Source of the DNA: Ravibacter sp964562455
Lineage (GTDB): Bacteria > Bacteroidota > Bacteroidia > Cytophagales > Spirosomataceae
Assembly: GCA_964562455.1 (NCBI GenBank)
Contig: CAZLTN010000003.1
Location: 62,001-126,000, forward strand
Direction: 5' to 3'
DNA: 64,000 nt
The translations under genes were made by a program, and so were the position numbers. The notes beneath the pieces were generated by a model. It made no database searches. It was not told the origin of the DNA and saw only the letters and a program-made list of their open reading frames with translations. Below, one piece after another: positions 37,001 through 44,796 of the stretch (within the stretch, counting starts at the first letter, position 1; every line of letters begins with the position of its first letter).

Positions 37001-39939
37001 ATATCCAGGTCTCCCCTGAACCCGCTTCCATATTGTGGGTCGTTTTCCAGGAGGGCAAGCGCGCCCGCTATTTTCACCGGTCCGACGTTTCCCTGTGCGC
37101 TGAAAGCCGCCGACTGGAGGCCTCCGTATTTCCAGTCTGGTCTCCCGTTTTTGCCTATACCAGCGTTGAAAGCCAGGACAAGCCCGCCTTTCCCCGTGAT
37201 TCCGGCGCCTTCGGACAGATCGACGCTGCATCCGAACTCAAACCCTGTCTGGCCGTTTTTGGGCTTCCCGGCATAGTCTATGCTGAAAGGCATGCCCGTC
37301 ACCTCCTTTTGAGGAGATGCGGTCGACATATTGAAGTTTTCCAGGCTGAAATACGGCGCAGACGTGCTCAATACCATATTGGTAAAATGTGCTCCGGGTA
37401 TATTGACAGGCCCGGCGCTGATGTCGAGCGAGCCGTCGAGCCGTGCTGATGCCGTAAAGCCCTGCTGGTTATAGGTTGCCTTGATGGAAGACGAGGCGGC
37501 CAGGTTGAGCCTGGCTTTCCAGATGTCGACGGGCATTTGCTCTACAGGTTCTACAGTCAGCTCGAACTCCAGGGCGCCTGTGGACTGGCTTTTCGTCAGT
37601 ATACTCTTGTACGGCAGTTGGGATGACTTGTTGTAAGGATCATTGAAAATGGGCAATACCAGCCTTCCTTTCATAGCCGATTGCTGAAAGGTATTTTTGT
37701 CGAACCGTATATTGAGCTCGTCGATAGAATAGAACCATCCGCCCAGCGATCCGTCTTCTTCAGGGCTTTTTCCAAGCGTAAGTATGTTTGTGGCTATCGC
37801 AGTACCCGACAGGCCATGGTCGTCATAGATGATATTTTCTACTCCCGCTACTACCGGACTGCCGTTTCCTTTCGAAAGGAAAGCGGGCAGCTCCATTTTC
37901 AGCGACGGGAAATACAGCCCCTGCCAACTGTCATGCTCTATTTCGTTCAGGTATCCTTCCGGAAGCTTGCCCGGTGTGTTGCTTTCCGAATGGTCGTAAA
38001 GCCCGTATTGGCCCTCGCCCGCGAAAAACCGGAAATCTTCTATCCCCTTGATGAAAAACTTCGGTATGGAGAACCTTGCCGTCCAGTTTTTGAAATCGGT
38101 AACATCGGTATTGACAGCGATCCGGAGTGGTTCTGCGGGCGAGTCGGCATTGGAAAGCAGGGGAGGAGAAAGAAGGCCGTGAACCCGCATTTTCCGGAAG
38201 CCGTCCTGGTCGAACAGGACATAGGTCACTTCGGAAGTATCCGGTTTGAAGAAGCCTCCGGACGGCCCTTCAGTACCTTTAAGGGAAAAATATCCCGACA
38301 GCTTCATATCACCGGCCAGGTAGAGCAGGCCGTCACCGCAGGGTTTTGCAGGCGACATGCACATATTATACCCACTCAGGGGGATCCCGTTCGTAAGCCC
38401 CGACTGGTTTTCTATCCAGGTGTTGGCGTTGAAAACGGCCTGCGTAGGGGTGAAAGTTATATCGGTAATGGCTATCAGCGTACTGACAGGGCCGATCTGG
38501 CGGTCAAGGCCCAGGGGCAATTCAAATCCTGCGCTGCCGGCGGCGTCTGTTATTCCGGATATCAACTGGCCCGCGCCCTTTTTGAAATATTCGCTCAGCC
38601 CCTGAATCTGTGCGGGAGAAAATTGTACATCCGGGATTTCCGGGCTGTCCAGGTTGGGTGCGTAACCCGCCGCCTTGTCTTTGTAAATCGCTTTTACAAC
38701 CCCGCCGATCACTTCGCCGGCGGAGTTGCACTGCACCTCTACCAGTTTTGCCCGTACCCTGACCATCTTGCTACCGGCAATGGGAACCGGGATGACGGCC
38801 ATACCTCTTAGCTTGCCTTTTTCTTCTTTTACACCTTTCAGCAACTCCATTGTAAATCCGGCGATGGTAGCCTTCATATTTTTGAGGGCCGTACTGTTGT
38901 CTGCTTTTCTATTCAGCGGCTCATTGACCTTGCATGAGCAGTTTACAGCTATATTGGAAGAGAGCGTCTGCGTTTCGACCATTTCCTTTCCGACCAGGTT
39001 AGAAATAATAGCAGCCGCCGGAGCAAAATTCAGCCCGTATTGAAATCCCTGTACCGGGCTTTTGCCATCATTGAGCAAATTCAGCCTCTCCCGGACGGGA
39101 TGAGCCTGTACCCGCCAGGCATACTTTTTCCCTGCCCGCAGCGGGGGGTGCTGAGGGCCGTATAAAAAGGAGGTGCTCCTCAGGTGCCTGATCTCAAGCC
39201 CCGATGCCGGCATTGCCACGGCGTCGAGATATACGTTTGGATCGGTCTCTGTTGCAGGAAGCTCGGCAATTCGCAACGTATACTCTACCTGACCCGGCAG
39301 TATCCCGACCGGGGGTGCCCAGGTAAACAACTGGCTCTGTGGCTGGCTGTACTTTACAATTTCCGAGTCGAAAGGCGAAATCAATATCGGTGGTTCAATG
39401 ATCCTCACCGGGATGAGCCCGCTACACCCCATCGGGAACCCGGTAGAGATAGGGCGGGTGCCGGCGTTGTCGAATGCCTGGATACAAAGCTGGTAATTTC
39501 CTTCCGGGAGCGGTAATCCTCTGTAAAGCAGGTTTTTGTCCATGCCCTGTACCTCTATCTGGTTCAGATCGAAAAGGCCTTCCAGCTCAGAGCGGCTGAT
39601 CATCCGGTTGAGATCGGTAGGAAGCAATTGGAGAGGACTTACCGGACGGTAGTTGGATAAAGTGCTGATCATCACCCCGTTGTCTCCTTCCAGCTTTCCG
39701 AGAAGGCGTACCGACAGGGGTCTTCCGGAGAGGTTTGATATAAAGACTTGTACCCGGTTGCCTGCCCCGGGATAATCCTGTATGTAAGGGCTGTAGGGAG
39801 GAAGTACATTCACGGCCAACCGGACAAGGTCCTGCGCCGACACGACAACCGGCATACAGGCCAACAGTATGGCAATTGCGCTTCTTATAATCGTGCGCAA
39901 CAGCGGCCGTATTTTAAAAAGATATTCCATAGCCCACAT
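34096..39939 (-). CDS. Giant TANFOR-domain exported protein
   Basis: A 1947-residue protein with signal peptide (IIRSAIAILLACMPVVVSAQ) and an N-terminal TANFOR domain (about 40-190: LAVNVLPPYSPYIQDYPG, DNGVMISTLSNY, LYRGLPLPEGNYQLCIQAFD), a domain first noted in Tannerella forsythia and of unknown role. The next part (to about 330) is Ig-like. The long middle is beta-rich with repeated amphipathic strands and DUF-like sheets, including regions that look barrel- or solenoid-like (about 1000-1450); the last 450 residues are globular. I see no C-terminal sorting domain. The first ATG overlaps the preceding barrel gene; ATG at 39930 is an alternative start. Function unknown; cell-surface or periplasmic assembly. 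Confidence 0.85.
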   Translation of the reverse strand: MWAMEYLFKIRPLLRTIIRSAIAILLACMPVVVSAQDLVRLAVNVLPPYSPYIQDYPGAGNRVQVFISNLSGRPLSVRLLGKLEGDNGVMISTLSNYRPVSPLQLLPTDLNRMISRSELEGLFDLNQIEVQGMDKNLLYRGLPLPEGNYQLCIQAFDNAGTRPISTGFPMGCSGLIPVRIIEPPILISPFDSEIVKYSQPQSQLFTWAPPVGILPGQVEYTLRIAELPATETDPNVYLDAVAMPASGLEIRHLRSTSFLYGPQHPPLRAGKKYAWRVQAHPVRERLNLLNDGKSPVQGFQYGLNFAPAAAIISNLVGKEMVETQTLSSNIAVNCSCKVNEPLNRKADNSTALKNMKATIAGFTMELLKGVKEEKGKLRGMAVIPVPIAGSKMVRVRAKLVEVQCNSAGEVIGGVVKAIYKDKAAGYAPNLDSPEIPDVQFSPAQIQGLSEYFKKGAGQLISGITDAAGSAGFELPLGLDRQIGPVSTLIAITDITFTPTQAVFNANTWIENQSGLTNGIPLSGYNMCMSPAKPCGDGLLYLAGDMKLSGYFSLKGTEGPSGGFFKPDTSEVTYVLFDQDGFRKMRVHGLLSPPLLSNADSPAEPLRIAVNTDVTDFKNWTARFSIPKFFIKGIEDFRFFAGEGQYGLYDHSESNTPGKLPEGYLNEIEHDSWQGLYFPSLKMELPAFLSKGNGSPVVAGVENIIYDDHGLSGTAIATNILTLGKSPEEDGSLGGWFYSIDELNIRFDKNTFQQSAMKGRLVLPIFNDPYNKSSQLPYKSILTKSQSTGALEFELTVEPVEQMPVDIWKARLNLAASSSIKATYNQQGFTASARLDGSLDISAGPVNIPGAHFTNMVLSTSAPYFSLENFNMSTASPQKEVTGMPFSIDYAGKPKNGQTGFEFGCSVDLSEGAGITGKGGLVLAFNAGIGKNGRPDWKYGGLQSAAFSAQGNVGPVKIAGALALLENDPQYGSGFRGDLDMKVIDKIDVHVAAMFGNIANNEGSYRYWYVGGDAAIPSGGIPLAGPVAFKGFGGGLYSNVEQTFSNGKITYLPKKGLKGFEASVRVGLTTPYLLDAKGMFSMTFTEKWEPVKIMIGSDAWLLGEDMQSSLAKGYFNMNFDIASSKISVDSKLEASASIGPGSIRATMPVGMELDYGAGKWYMAIGAPTTAGRVMMEVKFGLTFNFGSYFVMGNYNPQPTTWVLPPAPYGFDGELAGLFNGLSGKRINSVSGAFSSTGAMLAFGAGYHLSANYNIGPFFMDFAGTVGYDLVLKKVEVPCVTGAALPGINGWYAEGQLYAGMSFALGIDVDLWIYEGRIKVAELSAGALLRGGLVNPIWLNGQVAVRYKVLRGLVKGNFNFDFWYNKEQRCDPAFLPPNPFADLPLISSIGPAGTDIETPVITPFTATFNYPVENKLIVDIEIPEGKAVDNSVIGSVSSLTTTGADGKVETRRILTQEFRLQFKEKFQATAVQKDQAVSQVQDINTGELVIGSDSEGERNYAATFYRENALLPKSTYELTVGIQVYVYNNGSLQPYLFKNQTVEQTEKVTFVTGGCPSDLTRGESSNNPVLTSYPYEGQRYYMKNETRRGFVRLKTNMPGCSGGLGSDQNYDLSVALVPLEGAGFAEKPIALVEAEFIGNQFIYEMPASLRNNTLYRLQLIRIPKNDFVDEIMAKGFEGKMTVKTISSANIYKSTTAKEPVTFGGLSSPDNRFITTNTIGKAGEIVDMKYTQAVNVYTDQAKLNQLAAEYGMQSDVNEKSVVEGYDVRQSNKGGPVIRDLVATKERVRKSLTVELYRYYFKTSKYNTLKEKIANATFTTSGGGSKAPAILLGDYVTGSMTVDEGFDRYDLNYENLGYNQVRPPLVLLKATENSEWFQTVAKPVAYLISQSPDSYFASPEGGKYQSAAKTQENLTDRLKRSLVSFGTFFFAAEEPYQNQEIYRLFPKETRK

Positions 39940-41626
39940 TTGCCCTTAGTTCATTGAATTTTTCAGCCCGGATACCGGTATCGGAGTTCAGGTAATTAAG
40001 CGAAAAGCTCAGGCTTTGCCTTTTTGTCATTTGGTAGCCTGCCTGGAAGGTCGTTGTCATTACTTTACCGGTTATGCCGTATTGCCGGTTGACCAGGTAC
40101 GAGAAGTTGGCCGAGGTGTTTATTTTCTTTTTCAGGAAAGCATAATTTGCGCCCACAGTAGGGCCATAAAACTTTAACCTTTCAGAGCCTGTAGAATCCG
40201 GCACAGCTAGAAACGGCAGACTGGTCTGGGTATACGATGCCATCAGGTTCAGGCCCAGCCCGGTCTTATTTTGCTGGAAGAAATAGCCGAGGTTAAAATT
40301 CTGGTTGCTGGTCTCGGTCTGGCCTGCAGTAGCTTTGTTGAGATCGGAAAGCTGCTGGTGGGAAGCCGAAATCGTAAACAAGTGCGTAAGATCTGCGTCA
40401 GCTAACATATAGCGCATGTTGGCAGAAGCGGAAAGATTATTCTGCGCGATGCGGAGCGTATCGATCAGCGGCCTTATACCGGCCTTCTGGCTGATCCCGT
40501 AATTCGATACCGACAAATCGAGCCCCATCGTATGATCAGGATTCACAGACAGCGCCAGAGATCCTACCGATCTGCCCGTCGCCACGTTTTTGTTACGGGC
40601 CAGGTTGTCGAGCTGCCGGCCGTAGCTACCCGATATACGTATCTTACCCCTGATAAGGTTAAGCGCCGAAACCAGTGTATAGCTTTCGATGTCGCTCTGG
40701 AAATAATAGGCGCCCATGGTCTGGAAATTTGGATCTATACGTTTATACTGGATTTTAACGGATCCCCATTTGTCCTGGTAGCCTGCTGCCAGGTGAGCCG
40801 CGCCGGTAAGCTGCGTAGACAATCGCGGTGTAATCAGGCCTCCTGCCAGCCTGACCAGCCGGTTGCTGGCTTCGCCCTGTACCTCTGCCGACCGCATATC
40901 CCGCGTATAGGCGCTGCCGGCCACGTCGGCCTCAATGGCAAGGTGTTTGACCAGCAGAAGCCTGGAAGTGATGCCTATTACGAGGTTTTCGGCAGGCCGG
41001 GTATTCCCGATGGTATCAGTCGGCCAGAGAGATACCTTGCTTGTGTCGTCCCGGGCCCGGAGCATTACGATGTCGACATAATTGCGGGCCGTACCGTATC
41101 CGAGCTTTACCGCATAGCCCGTCCGTCTGAAAGAAGGGATAATAGCCGGATCGGCTATCGTGGTCGATGTCGCCTTATTGAACCGTCCGTATACTGCACC
41201 CAGGCGTAGTTTGCCCGGGTTAAGCTCCACACCCCCACCCAGGAAGGTATGCCCGGCCAGCGTAAAAGGAGAAAAAGAAACATTACGATAACCTGCATGG
41301 ACAGTAGCCCATTTGTAGCCGGGGCTGGCGCCAAACTGATTGAAGGGCTGCCTGAAGCTGCTGCCCTGGTTTCCGAGCACGGCCGAAAACGGGAGATTGA
41401 TGCCACCGGGGAGGCTCAGGTTTACGGCTGCGTTGAGGCCAAGCGGGGCGGGTTGGTTACGTCCCTCGATACCCCTGGAAGTATAGTAGCCTGCGTAGGT
41501 ATTGATACCGCCCGATATTTTTACCGCTCTGGCTGCCGCCGGTGGTTTTTCCTGGGCGCCGGCCTCTATTGAGAGAATAGCCGTCAGCCCGAAAACCATA
41601 AATGCCGATGTAAAGCCGCCAATCAT
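39914..41626 (-). CDS. Outer-membrane beta-barrel protein, first gene of the TANFOR/FN3 cluster
   Basis: A 570-residue protein with signal peptide (FTSAFMVFGLTAILSIEAGAQ) and a pattern of alternating amphipathic strands throughout (ISGGINTYAGYYTSRGIEG, GYAVKLGYGTARNYVDIVML, KIRISGSYGRQLDNLARN, QSLSFSLNYLNSDTG, LRANVGYGISF), ending in an aromatic residue as barrels do. No plug or TonB box is seen, so it is a porin-like or anchor barrel rather than a TonB receptor. A good AGGAG lies upstream within a hairpin. It overlaps the TANFOR gene by 26 bp; cotranscription is very likely. Possibly the outer-membrane export channel or anchor of the giant protein; this is inference. Confidence 0.8.
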   Translation of the reverse strand: MIGGFTSAFMVFGLTAILSIEAGAQEKPPAAARAVKISGGINTYAGYYTSRGIEGRNQPAPLGLNAAVNLSLPGGINLPFSAVLGNQGSSFRQPFNQFGASPGYKWATVHAGYRNVSFSPFTLAGHTFLGGGVELNPGKLRLGAVYGRFNKATSTTIADPAIIPSFRRTGYAVKLGYGTARNYVDIVMLRARDDTSKVSLWPTDTIGNTRPAENLVIGITSRLLLVKHLAIEADVAGSAYTRDMRSAEVQGEASNRLVRLAGGLITPRLSTQLTGAAHLAAGYQDKWGSVKIQYKRIDPNFQTMGAYYFQSDIESYTLVSALNLIRGKIRISGSYGRQLDNLARNKNVATGRSVGSLALSVNPDHTMGLDLSVSNYGISQKAGIRPLIDTLRIAQNNLSASANMRYMLADADLTHLFTISASHQQLSDLNKATAGQTETSNQNFNLGYFFQQNKTGLGLNLMASYTQTSLPFLAVPDSTGSERLKFYGPTVGANYAFLKKKINTSANFSYLVNRQYGITGKVMTTTFQAGYQMTKRQSLSFSLNYLNSDTGIRAEKFNELRANVGYGISF

Positions 41627-41654
41627 AGAAATACTCCTGAGAATTAGTATTTCT
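41627..41654 (-). promoter_or_regulatory. Hairpin enclosing the Shine-Dalgarno of the barrel gene
   Basis: Directly before the start codon a perfect 9-bp inverted repeat AGAAATACT / AGTATTTCT (41627-41635, 41646-41654) surrounds a 10-base loop AATTCTCAGG (minus strand). The AGGAG spans loop and stem, so folding could hide the ribosome-binding site. It may be a translational control element, e.g. a thermosensor or protein-binding site. Confidence 0.55.
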
Positions 41655-41730
41655 CAATATTGTGCGGCTCCGACGGAAAAAATGATAAACTATCGATGAA
41701 GGGATGGGGATAATCGCTGAATAGTTTTTT

Positions 41731-41828
41731 ACCACGGAGTTGCACAGAGGCAGCACGGAGTTACGCGGAGGGGAAATTCCTGCATTTCTCCGTGCAACTC
41801 CGTGATAAAACTCTGCATCCTCCGTGGT
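41731..41828. repeat. Nested palindromic repeat element (CACGGAGTT family)
   Basis: An outer pair ACCACGGAG (41731-41739) / CTCCGTGGT (41820-41828) encloses a perfect inner pair CACGGAGTTGCAC (41733-41745) / GTGCAACTCCGTG (41792-41804), with further copies of CACGGAGTT and ACGCGGAG inside. It fills the space between the barrel and sialidase-like genes. It looks like a REP/BIME-type element; similar CACGGAG repeats occur between genes in many bacteria. Confidence 0.8.
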
Positions 41829-41831
41829 TAG

Positions 41832-42899
41832 CTACTCCGGCCAGCTCAACCCGGTAATAGGCTTCAGCTTTTCGAAATCAACCTTTTCCAGGTCAAGAAC
41901 GACATGTTTGACACGCTGGCGTTTCCAGGTGTACGTAAAATGTACCTTGCCGTCTTTAGCCTGAATAACGGCAGGGTAGGAGTATTCGCCCGGCTCTTTT
42001 TCAAATACCCAGGCTGCTCTCCAGTTCTTTCCGTCTTTGGATACAGCCAGGTTAAGCGGTGTCCTCTGGCGTGCGTCCGTATGATTATAGATAAGGGCCT
42101 GCCACCCGTTTTTCAACGTGACGGCGTCGGTGCCTGCATTGTTGTTGGGAAGGCCGGTCAGCTCCAGCTGGCTCCAGGTTTTTCCGCCGTCGGTCGACCA
42201 GCTTTCGGCGATACGGCTTTCCCTTGTCCTGTGAAGAGCCTGCAGATTTCCGTTCGGATATTCCAGTATGCTACCCTGGATCGCATTAAAGCGATGGCCT
42301 AATTTGACTACTTCCCATGTTTTACCAAAATCCCGGGTAAGCTCCATCTGAACCCTCCAACCATCATGCTCGCTGCTGGCGGGACAGATCAATAAGCCGT
42401 CTTTAGTCAAAAATGGCTTATTTTTAATTGGCCCGAAAACATCCTCGGGAAGACGCCTCGCTTCCGACCAGGTTTTGCCATTGTCGTTCGACACTTTCAT
42501 CTCGCCCCACCAGGTAGGTACATCGCGTCCGACTTTATAAAACAGGATCAGCGGTCCGCCGGGCACCTGGTAAAGGACAGGGTTCCAGGTAGGATAACGC
42601 TTTTTGCTATGCTGGATGCCGTTTGCCACCGCTACCGGCTGCGTCCATTTACCGTTCACAATACGGCTCGACCATATCTCGACATCGGGGTTGTTTTCGT
42701 GCGTACCGCCAAACCATGCCGCTACGAGGCCCTCCGGGGTCTCGGCAATGGTAGAAGCGTGACAGCTCGGGAAAGGGGCTTCGGTATAAATAAACTCATT
42801 TGTTACTTCTTTAACCGCAGAAGTCTGGGAAAAAATCAATGCCGGGGAAGACATTGACAAAAGGACCGCGAATAATCCCCGGGAGAAAAAACTTGTCAT
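41832..42899 (-). CDS. Exported sialidase-like BNR-repeat glycosidase
   Basis: A 355-residue protein with signal peptide (SRGLFAVLLSMSSPALIFSQ). It contains three or four Asp-box motifs (SNDNGKTWSE, TRDFGKTWEV, STDGGKTWSQ, SKDGKNW) that mark a six-bladed sialidase-type propeller, and it matches the exo-sialidase-like COG4692 pattern (AETPEGLVAAWFGGTHENN, WNPVLY). True sialic acid cleavage is uncertain: related proteins act on other sugars such as rhamnose or unsaturated uronates. No sialic acid genes lie nearby. Probably periplasmic. Confidence 0.82.
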   Translation of the reverse strand: MTSFFSRGLFAVLLSMSSPALIFSQTSAVKEVTNEFIYTEAPFPSCHASTIAETPEGLVAAWFGGTHENNPDVEIWSSRIVNGKWTQPVAVANGIQHSKKRYPTWNPVLYQVPGGPLILFYKVGRDVPTWWGEMKVSNDNGKTWSEARRLPEDVFGPIKNKPFLTKDGLLICPASSEHDGWRVQMELTRDFGKTWEVVKLGHRFNAIQGSILEYPNGNLQALHRTRESRIAESWSTDGGKTWSQLELTGLPNNNAGTDAVTLKNGWQALIYNHTDARQRTPLNLAVSKDGKNWRAAWVFEKEPGEYSYPAVIQAKDGKVHFTYTWKRQRVKHVVLDLEKVDFEKLKPITGLSWPE

Positions 42900-42975
42900 A
42901 AAAATTAAAATATTTGATTTAAATGGTTACTCGTTTTTGGGTTAAAAGTACCTGTTGCGCTTTCCGGAAAGCATA

Positions 42976-44649
42976 CTACATATCCCATCTGACCCTGACA
43001 ATCCTGCTCGACACGCCGATCTCACGGAAGAAGTGCTGCCAGTAGAGCTGCCTTGCCGATAAATGGTCTGTCGGCGATTTGATTTCAACAAAGCTATAGT
43101 ACCCGTCCTTCCAGATCAGCAGGTCGGGAAATCCCCGGGTCTTGTCCCTCAGATCGGTTGCCATTTCCATCAGTACCAGGCGGAGCTGATCGACTGAAAG
43201 CAGGCTTGTAATGGTAAGGACCTGCTCAAGAAGCCCCTCATGCCAGCCTACGAGCACGTTAGTGATACCGAACTTTTCTTCAAAAGTAGAGACAAGGGCG
43301 TCTTTTACTTCCCCTGTGGAATTTAGATAACCGATACGTTCCCTCAGCATGTGCTCCCGTTTCTGGTAAAAATCAGGCAGGAAAAAGTCGGAGGGCACGC
43401 GCTGGAGAGGATGATGGATAGCCTGTACGTTGGTGTCATAGATAATATCCCAGAAAAGCAGCCCGAAAATCGACCGCCAGGGGACATTTTCGCTGAAAAA
43501 AGCGCAGTAACCTTCATTTATAAAATGATGCGCCGCTCCAGCTTCGACCTGGTGCCGGTACAGAACCGGCAGTGCGATGACATCGGCATCGTGAAGCGCA
43601 AGTGTGGTTTGCCTGATTACCCGCTTTTTTGACCGCGAAATTTTCTCGTAGAAATCCTTTCCGAAATATAGCTCGTCAGCATTTTGAGGCGAGCCGGTCA
43701 TTTCGAGACAAAGATTACATGCTTCCTCCCGGTATCCCAGTTTGTAAAGCAGCCGTGCTTTGCGTTCCCTTGCCGGGGGTACGGAAACGAGGTTATATAG
43801 GTCGAGTGCAGACGCGTACAGCTTGCATCGTTCAGCCCAGCCCGCTACCTTAAGCACAAGGCGGTCCAGCGAAGGTACGGCACCAGCCGACAAATTCCCG
43901 GCTATCTCCGAATGGTTGAGGCTGAACCAATCGTATACTTCTTCGGGTGAGTGGGTATGGATCATCTCCGAAAACACATCCTTCAGATAGGAAACCAGCA
44001 GCGCATCGTCTATTTCTTTCCTGGATTCGAATTTCCGCGAAAGGGTTTCTTCGTCGAACGACTGGAACCTGACATGACCGAGATCCCTGATCACGAACTC
44101 CGTCATATCGTCGTGACTGTTTCCGAAAAACAGGAATTTCATAAGCTCCACCGTACGGGCGTGCTCTACCTGCACGATATCGGCCGACTCAAGGATGGCT
44201 TCGATCAGAGTGCCGGGATCGTATTCGTGAAGCAGCCACCTGGCCAGATCCGGCTTTTTTATGCTTTTCACAGGCATGATCACGGGTTTCAGCAAAGAAG
44301 CAACTTCCCACAGGTCATGCTTTGTCAGCATTTCCAGCAAAGGGGCTATGTCACCCCGGAGTTCGTCCGAGGGCCTGCTGGTAAATCCCGCTTCGGTAAG
44401 ATACGTTATGGCTCCGGCCGGATCCGCTATTTCCGGGTAGGAGAGGGAACCTGTCTTGAAATAGAGGCCTTTCCTGTTGCTCATCCTTATAAAGAGGCAT
44501 CTCGGATCTTCAGGAAGGTCCTGGTAAGCCTGCAGGAACTGCAGCTCGTCATCGCGCAAAAGATGACCGTACATGCTCCTGACAAATTCCGTCAGGTAGT
44601 CAAAATAAGCCAGGTAATATTTCGGTGGAAGGATAATAGCGTCAGACAT
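42976..44649 (-). CDS. FAN1-like VRR-NUC domain nuclease
   Basis: A 557-residue cytoplasmic protein whose C-terminus is a VRR-NUC PD-(D/E)XK nuclease: RGFPDLLIWKDGYYSFVEIKSPTDHLS (Asp, then ExK), then Gln in ARQLYWQHFF. The N-terminal region has a SAP-like segment (KPDLARWLLHEYD) and the middle is helical with TPR-like turns (YASALDLYNLVSVPP, ARLLYKLGYREEACNLC), as in bacterial homologues of human FAN1, a structure-specific nuclease of interstrand crosslink repair. All metal-binding residues appear present. It is divergent from pgk and not in an operon. Confidence 0.9.
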   Translation of the reverse strand: MSDAIILPPKYYLAYFDYLTEFVRSMYGHLLRDDELQFLQAYQDLPEDPRCLFIRMSNRKGLYFKTGSLSYPEIADPAGAITYLTEAGFTSRPSDELRGDIAPLLEMLTKHDLWEVASLLKPVIMPVKSIKKPDLARWLLHEYDPGTLIEAILESADIVQVEHARTVELMKFLFFGNSHDDMTEFVIRDLGHVRFQSFDEETLSRKFESRKEIDDALLVSYLKDVFSEMIHTHSPEEVYDWFSLNHSEIAGNLSAGAVPSLDRLVLKVAGWAERCKLYASALDLYNLVSVPPARERKARLLYKLGYREEACNLCLEMTGSPQNADELYFGKDFYEKISRSKKRVIRQTTLALHDADVIALPVLYRHQVEAGAAHHFINEGYCAFFSENVPWRSIFGLLFWDIIYDTNVQAIHHPLQRVPSDFFLPDFYQKREHMLRERIGYLNSTGEVKDALVSTFEEKFGITNVLVGWHEGLLEQVLTITSLLSVDQLRLVLMEMATDLRDKTRGFPDLLIWKDGYYSFVEIKSPTDHLSARQLYWQHFFREIGVSSRIVRVRWDM

Positions 44650-44729
44650 CCGGTCGAAGAAGCCCTGTTAACCAAATAAGCTTCTGTTTTTTTGTATTAT
44701 AAATGGATAAAGTGGTAGATTACAATCGA

Positions 44730-44764
44730 TTTGTATAATATCCGATTGTATTGATTTACTTTTG
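44730..44764 (+). promoter_or_regulatory. Candidate promoter of pgk (TTTG / TAnnTTTG)
   Basis: TACTTTTG (44757-44764) matches the Bacteroidota -7 box, with TTTG at 44730-44733, 23 bases upstream, as the -33 box. The pgk ATG is 33 bp downstream, so the leader would be about 25 bases. This is the most complete promoter candidate on the plus strand here. Confidence 0.55.
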
Positions 44765-44796
44765 CCCTCCATACATTGATAAGCCAATCGTAATTT

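Noticed and set aside
37681..38811. Open frame of 376 codons on the plus strand
   Set aside because: It is antisense to the TANFOR giant gene; long shadow frames are expected from codon bias in such a long gene.
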